Assembly (NCBI GenBank): GCA_963781495.1
Contig: CAWAFX010000002.1
Span: 682,001 to 746,000, forward strand
DNA: 64,000 bases
From: Mayfieldus sp963781495
Lineage (GTDB): Bacteria > Actinomycetota > Thermoleophilia > Solirubrobacterales > 70-9
Reading direction: 5' to 3'
This document shows positions 60,103 through 64,000 of this stretch, piece by piece. The notes below the pieces were generated by a model, which saw only the letters and a program-made list of their open reading frames with translations, was not told where the DNA came from and ran no database searches. Position 1 is the stretch's first letter. Each line of letters opens with the position of its first letter. Both the position numbers and the translations under genes were made by a program.

Positions 60103-60816
60103 TTGGTCAACGAACAGGCAACAGTCGCCGAAGAGGAGTACCTGCAGATCATGTACTGGCTGATGGAGGCCGGGCTGCCGATCACCGGCGCCAACATCGC
60201 CCGCGCGATGCAGCTCTCGGCCCCGACCGTGCACGAGATGCTCGGACGCCTGGAGCGCGACGGCTACGTCAAGCGGGCCGACGACCGTTCGGTCGAGTTC
60301 ACCGACCAGGGGCGCGGCGAGGCCGAGGCGATGGTCCGCCGCCACCGCATGATCGAGCGCTTTCTCACCGACGTCCTCGGAATCCCCTGGGACGAGGTCC
60401 ATGAGGAGGCCGAGCGGATCGAGCACGCGATGTCGCCGGTGCTGGAGGAACGGATGACGGCCGCGATCGGCGACGCCAAGACCTGCCCCCACGGCCACCC
60501 GATCGTCGAGGGTGCGCGCGAGGAGGGGGTGCTGCTGGCCGACGTCGAGGAGGGAGCCAAGGTCCACGTGCTGCGGTTCGAGAACGAGGCCGAAGACCTT
60601 CTGCACTACTTGAAGCGGGCGGGCTTGAACCCGGGGCTCGAAGGGACCCTCGCGGCCTCCGAGCCCGAGCGCGTGATCGTCGCCTCCGACGACGGGCGGC
60701 ACGAGGTGTCGCGCAGCGTCGCCGAGACGGTTTCTGTGCGGGCCGACCCCTCACCGGAGCCGCGGGCACCGCTGCCCGAGCAGCTGGAGCTCTCCAGCGA
60801 CCGCTACGGAAGGTGA
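60103..60816 (+). CDS. DtxR/MntR-family metalloregulator
   Basis: 237 residues from TTG (GGAAGG about 5 nt upstream). N-terminal winged helix EEEYLQIMYWLMEAGLPITGANIARAMQLSAPTVHEMLGRLERDGYV, dimerisation helices with RHRMIERFLTDVLGIPWDEVHEEAERIEHAM and a metal-site region (CPHGHPI), then an SH3-like FeoA-type C-terminal domain. It represses transport or stores in response to Fe2+ or Mn2+. Divergent from the HD-GYP gene (180 bp). Confidence 0.9.
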   Translation: MVNEQATVAEEEYLQIMYWLMEAGLPITGANIARAMQLSAPTVHEMLGRLERDGYVKRADDRSVEFTDQGRGEAEAMVRRHRMIERFLTDVLGIPWDEVHEEAERIEHAMSPVLEERMTAAIGDAKTCPHGHPIVEGAREEGVLLADVEEGAKVHVLRFENEAEDLLHYLKRAGLNPGLEGTLAASEPERVIVASDDGRHEVSRSVAETVSVRADPSPEPRAPLPEQLELSSDRYGR

Positions 60817-60855
60817 GTTTGCCGCGAAACGAAGTGGAGCGGCAGGTGCATGTCA

Positions 60856-60872
60856 GGCGGCCGTAGGCCGCC
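60856..60872. terminator. Hairpin between convergent genes
   Basis: GGCGGCC-GTA-GGCCGCC forms a 7-bp perfect GC stem between the DtxR gene and the convergent small gene. No U-tract follows, so it is at best a weak or factor-dependent bidirectional terminator. Confidence 0.35.
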
Positions 60873-60905
60873 GCAGGTAATTCAGGAGGCTCGCCGCGGC
60901 CTGGG

Positions 60906-61106
60906 CTAGTCCCCGCAGATCTGCCGCAGGCGCCGGTACAGATGGTCGTCCGGCGCCCGTAGGCCCACCGGCTTGGACCGCAGTTTCTGTTCGTGTTCGC
61001 GGATCGCCGCCGCCAGGTCGATGAGGCGGCGCTGCGCGTGGTCGCGTTCCCGCGCCAAGCGCGTCTCCTGACGATCGCTGCCATCCACAAGTGTCATTGG
61101 GCTCAT
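60906..61106 (-). CDS. 66-aa charged small protein
   Basis: 66 residues from ATG 61106, with GGTGGAG about 5 nt upstream. Charged helix throughout: ETRLARERDHAQRRLIDLAAAI, REHEQKLRSKP and a C-terminal LYRRLRQICGD. No family recognised. Codon bias and the ribosome site favour a real gene. Could be a cytoplasmic coiled-coil or nucleic-acid-binding protein; function unknown. Confidence 0.55.
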   Translation of the reverse strand: MSPMTLVDGSDRQETRLARERDHAQRRLIDLAAAIREHEQKLRSKPVGLRAPDDHLYRRLRQICGD

Positions 61107-61240
61107 CGCTCTCCACCTCACTCGACCCGGTCTCGTCCGGTCACCGGTCCGCTTGGATTTACTCCGACCGCATTCCGTGGCCCGATGCTATGCGCCACTA
61201 CTCAATCGGCGGTAAAGGATCGGTAACTATTGCCCCAAAT

Positions 61241-61261
61241 TCGGCGATCGTTCGATGCCGA
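61241..61261 (-). terminator. Imperfect hairpin after the aminotransferase gene
   Basis: TCGGC-ATCG / CGAT-GCCGA arms with one bulge lie about 35 nt past the aminotransferase stop (minus strand), with a short T-run (ATTT) following in that direction. Plausible weak terminator. Confidence 0.35.
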
Positions 61262-61296
61262 GGGCCCCGTCAGCGCAGTTTGGGCCTGAAAAGCTG

Positions 61297-62397
61297 CTAA
61301 GCGGGACTGGCGGTCCGGGTCCGCTCCAGCGCCCGCGCGATCCGCCCCACGCCCTCGCCGATCCGATCCGGGGGGACGCTGGCGAACGAAAGCCGAAGGC
61401 TCGAGTGGCCGCCTTCGAGCATGAAGTCGGGCCCGGCGATGAAGCCGACTCCCTCCTCCTGCGCCGCCGCCTGCAGCTCGACCGTGTCGACGTCGTCGCC
61501 GAGCGTCAGCCAGAGGAAGTAGCCCCCGCCCGGGGGCACGAACTCGGCCTCGGGAAGCTGCTCCTCGAGCGCCGCGATCAGGGTGTCGCGTCGCTCCTGC
61601 AGGGCGCCGCGCACGAATTGGATGTTGCGGTCCAGCCCACCCGAGCGGCAGAGCTCCCAGACGATCGACTCGGCCAGCATGTTGGGGGAGATATAGATCT
61701 CGTTCGCGCGCTTGATCAGCTTGCGGATCTGTTCCTCGGGGCCGGCCAGATAGCCGACGCGGACGCCGGGGCTGACGGTCTTCGAGAACGATGACGCGTG
61801 GATCACGTTGCTCGAGCCGCAGTTGCAGAGCATCGTCTGTGGCGGCGCGTGCTCGAACGGCAGCTCGCGGTAAGGGTCGTCCTCGAAGACCCAGAAGCCG
61901 TGCTGCTCGGCGAGCTCGAGGATCCGCTCGCGCTTCGACGCCGAGAGGGTGCAGCCGGCCGGGTTGTGGAAATTGGGGATCAGGTGGGCGAGCTTGACCG
62001 GGCCCTCGCCCAGCGCCGTCTCCATCGCCTCGACGTCGATGCCGTCGGCCTCCAGCGGCACCGGCACCCGCTCGACCCCCAGCCGCTCGAGCAGCAAGAG
62101 CGTGCGGTCGTAGGAGGGCTGCTCGACGATCACCCGGTCGCCGGGCTCGAGCATGTGCTCGAAGAGCATCGCCCCGGCCTCCAGCGAGCCGTTGGTGACC
62201 ATCACCTTCTCGGCTCCGATCCCGTGCCGCTCGGCGATCCATTCGATGAGCCCGGGATGGCCCTCTCCCTTGCCGTAAGACAGGGCGCGCTCCCAGTCGT
62301 CGGCGAGCGCCTTGGTCGCCGCCTCGCGCACCGCCTCGACGGGCAGGATGTCGGTCGAGGGGGCGCCGCGGGCGAAGCTGATCAGCTCGGAGGCCAC
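61297..62397 (-). CDS. PLP-dependent aminotransferase (class I/II, 2-aminoadipate aminotransferase-like)
   Basis: 366 residues from GTG. Fold type I: ALSYGKGEGHPGLIEWIAERHG, VMVTNGSLEAGAMLFEHMLEPGD, LIPNFHNPAGCTLSASKRERIL, FEDDPYRELPF and the Schiff-base Lys in SSFSKTVSPGVRVGYLAGP. The sequence is like the MocR C-terminal domain and LysN-type 2-aminoadipate aminotransferases, without the winged helix. The substrate amino acid cannot be read off. Followed by a possible weak hairpin terminator. Confidence 0.88.
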   Translation of the reverse strand: MASELISFARGAPSTDILPVEAVREAATKALADDWERALSYGKGEGHPGLIEWIAERHGIGAEKVMVTNGSLEAGAMLFEHMLEPGDRVIVEQPSYDRTLLLLERLGVERVPVPLEADGIDVEAMETALGEGPVKLAHLIPNFHNPAGCTLSASKRERILELAEQHGFWVFEDDPYRELPFEHAPPQTMLCNCGSSNVIHASSFSKTVSPGVRVGYLAGPEEQIRKLIKRANEIYISPNMLAESIVWELCRSGGLDRNIQFVRGALQERRDTLIAALEEQLPEAEFVPPGGGYFLWLTLGDDVDTVELQAAAQEEGVGFIAGPDFMLEGGHSSLRLSFASVPPDRIGEGVGRIARALERTRTASPA

Positions 62398-62430
62398 GTG
62401 GCCGAGGCTAGCAACCGCGGCCGCGGCCGG

Positions 62431-63306
62431 CTAGGCGCGGGCGCCGAGGGTTTCGACCGCGAGCCGGGCGGTCTCGGTCGGGCTGCGGCCAACCGAGACA
62501 CCCTTCGCCTCCAGCGCCTCCTTCTTGGCCTCGGCGGTGCCGGAGGAGCCGGAGATGATCGCGCCGGCATGGCCCATCTGCTTGCCGGGCGGTGCGGTGA
62601 AGCCGGCGATGTAGGCGACGACCGGCTTGGAGACGCTCTCGGCGATGTAGTCGGCGGCCCGCTCCTCCGCGTCGCCGCCGATCTCCCCCACCATCACGAT
62701 CAGCTCGGTCTCGGGGTCGGCCTCGAACATCTCCAGGACGTCGATGAAGTCCGAGCCGACGATCGGGTCGCCGCCGATCCCGACGATGCTCGAGTTGCCG
62801 AGCCCGGCCTGGGCCAGCTCGTTGCCGATCTGGTAGGTCAGGGTGCCCGACTTGGAGACCACCCCGATCGAGCCGGCCTCGAAGAAATGGGCCGGGATGA
62901 TCCCGACGTTGGCCTTGCCGGGCGAGAGCACCCCGGGGCAGTTGGGGCCGATCAGCCGCACGCCGGCCTCCTGCGCCTGCCAGTAGACGCGCAGCATGTC
63001 GAGGACCGGGATCCCCTCGGTGATCGCGATCACCGTCTCGACCCCGGCCTCGATCGCCTCGTTGATCGCCGCGGCGGCGAAGCGGGCCGGGACGAAGACC
63101 ATCGAGGTGTTGGCGCCGTGGGAGACCGCCTCGGCGATCGTGTCGTAGACGGGCACCCCTTCGACCTCCTGGCCGCCCTTGCCCGGCGTCACCCCGGCGA
63201 CCAGGTCGGTGCCGTATTCGCGGTTGCGAAGCCCGTGGAAGCTTCCCTCGCGGCCGGTCAGCCCGGAGACCACCAGCTTCGTCTCGTTGTCGACGATGAT
63301 GCTCAT
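62431..63306 (-). CDS. sucD: Succinyl-CoA synthetase alpha subunit
   Basis: 291 residues from ATG 63306, coupled to sucC by ATGA. CoA-binding Rossmann start MSIIVDNETKLVVSGLTGREGSFH, RLIGPNCPGVLSPG, and the phosphorylated-His motif KQMGHAGAIISG. Forms the alpha-beta complex that makes ATP or GTP from succinyl-CoA in the citric acid cycle. Complete. Confidence 0.95.
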   Translation of the reverse strand: MSIIVDNETKLVVSGLTGREGSFHGLRNREYGTDLVAGVTPGKGGQEVEGVPVYDTIAEAVSHGANTSMVFVPARFAAAAINEAIEAGVETVIAITEGIPVLDMLRVYWQAQEAGVRLIGPNCPGVLSPGKANVGIIPAHFFEAGSIGVVSKSGTLTYQIGNELAQAGLGNSSIVGIGGDPIVGSDFIDVLEMFEADPETELIVMVGEIGGDAEERAADYIAESVSKPVVAYIAGFTAPPGKQMGHAGAIISGSSGTAEAKKEALEAKGVSVGRSPTETARLAVETLGARA

Positions 63307-64000
63307 GCCTTCGAGAGCTCGACGACCTTCTCGGCCGCGCCGAGCATCGTCTCCTCGACCGTCAGGTTCGGGATCCCGGCCTCGGCCAGCAGCCTCAGGC
63401 CCTCCTCGGAGTTGGTCCCGTCCAGCCGTACGACCAGCGGCACCTTGATGTCGATCTGCCTCGAGGCCTCGATGATCCCCTTCGCGACCTCGTCGCAGCG
63501 GGTGATGCCGCCGAAGATGTTGAACAGCACCGCGGTGACGTTGGGATCGGAGGTGATCACGGTCAGCGCGTCGACGATCGCGTCCGCCTTCGAGCCGCCG
63601 CCCGCATCGAGGAAGTTGGCCGGCTCGCCGCCCGCCTGGGCCACGACGTCGAGGGTCGACATGCAAAGGCCGGCGCCGTTGCCGAGAATCCCCACGTTGC
63701 CGCCCAGCTTCACGTAGGTGAGCCCCTTCTCCTTCGCCATCTTCTCCTGCGGGTCCTGGGCCGAGCTGTCCTCCATCTCGGCCAGGTCCTCGTGGCGGAA
63801 GAGGGCGTTGTTGTCGATCGTCATCTTCGAGTCCAGGGCGATGACCCGGCGATCCTCGGTGGCGATCAGCGGGTTGACCTCGATCAGGGTCGCGTCCTCG
63901 GCCAGCACCACCTCGTGCAGCTCCATCAGCAGCTTGGCCACCTGGTCCTGGACGTCCTCGTCGATCTTGGCGTCGGCGGCGAGCTGTCCGGCGCGCTCGG
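63303..64000 (-). CDS. sucC: Succinyl-CoA synthetase beta subunit (partial, runs off right edge)
   Basis: The frame is open to the window edge; the first residues visible are ERAGQLAADAK. The C-terminal part of the ATP-grasp domain and the ligase/CoA domain are visible: LIEVNPLIATEDRRVIALDSKMTIDN, NVGILGNGAGLCMSTLDVVA, EPANFLDAGGGSKADAI, FNIFGGITRCDEVAKGI. Paired with sucD. The N-terminus lies outside. Confidence 0.95.
   Translation of the reverse strand, partial: ERAGQLAADAKIDEDVQDQVAKLLMELHEVVLAEDATLIEVNPLIATEDRRVIALDSKMTIDNNALFRHEDLAEMEDSSAQDPQEKMAKEKGLTYVKLGGNVGILGNGAGLCMSTLDVVAQAGGEPANFLDAGGGSKADAIVDALTVITSDPNVTAVLFNIFGGITRCDEVAKGIIEASRQIDIKVPLVVRLDGTNSEEGLRLLAEAGIPNLTVEETMLGAAEKVVELSKA

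Overview
The window looks like chromosome of a high-GC actinobacterium, most probably class Thermoleophilia (Solirubrobacterales-like). This is inferred from very high GC, frequent GTG/TTG starts, 1-4 bp ATGA/TGATG/TTGA overlaps, a naturally fused PafB-PafC regulator, an lhr-nei2 pair as in other actinobacteria, a secreted RTX-repeat protein with a C-terminal adhesin-like domain, and a lipoprotein resembling DUF3352 proteins. No database search was possible. Coding density is extreme: no gene-free stretch reaches 300 bp.

1-2.8 kb is an accessory island of visibly lower GC. It holds a frameshifted IS1595-type transposase with a tiny divergent companion ORF sharing its CATG start, a HicA-like small protein plus acidic partner, a minus-strand intrinsic terminator, and an orphan two-helix membrane protein. 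2.8-12.6 kb is housekeeping and stress: SRPBCC, ASCH, PCMT, Crp/Fnr, FIST, Nei2-like glycosylase, Lhr helicase, acyltransferase.

12.6-41.1 kb is a surface-polysaccharide locus. A long minus-strand series carries rmlABCD (dTDP-rhamnose), a penicillin-acylase-like hydrolase, all four steps of GDP-D-glycero-alpha-D-manno-heptose synthesis (GmhA, HddA, GmhB, HddC) with an embedded transaldolase, an SDR epimerase, two methyltransferases, a membrane glycosyltransferase and the Wzm-type ABC permease. A short plus-strand operon encodes a coiled-coil mini-protein, a two-domain GT2, a GT4 and a methyltransferase. The Wzt-type ATPase with C-terminal cargo domain follows, then genes for a dTDP-3-acetamido-3,6-dideoxyhexose branch (ketoisomerase, aminotransferase, acetyltransferase), another GT2, another methyltransferase and a polytopic membrane protein. 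The simplest reading is ABC-exported glycan containing rhamnose, heptose and an amino-deoxysugar, modified by methyl groups.

41-64 kb is mixed: a broken MBL hydrolase, PafBC fusion, YhaM-like HD exonuclease, RTX protein, a small lower-GC group next to tRNA-Phe(GAA), a GH15-like secreted enzyme, a frameshifted lipoprotein, a Cys-rich secreted protein, an MrfA/YprA-type helicase with three frameshifts, a divergent dihydropteroate synthase homologue, a HAD phosphatase, an ArsR-MFS efflux unit with a palindromic operator, an HD-GYP protein with a long extracellular tail, a DtxR regulator, an aminotransferase and sucD-sucC (sucC runs off the right edge).

Six frame disruptions occur (transposase, MBL hydrolase, lipoprotein, three in the helicase). 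Several are single-base gains, two in runs of four identical bases, so sequencing error must be excluded before calling these pseudogenes.
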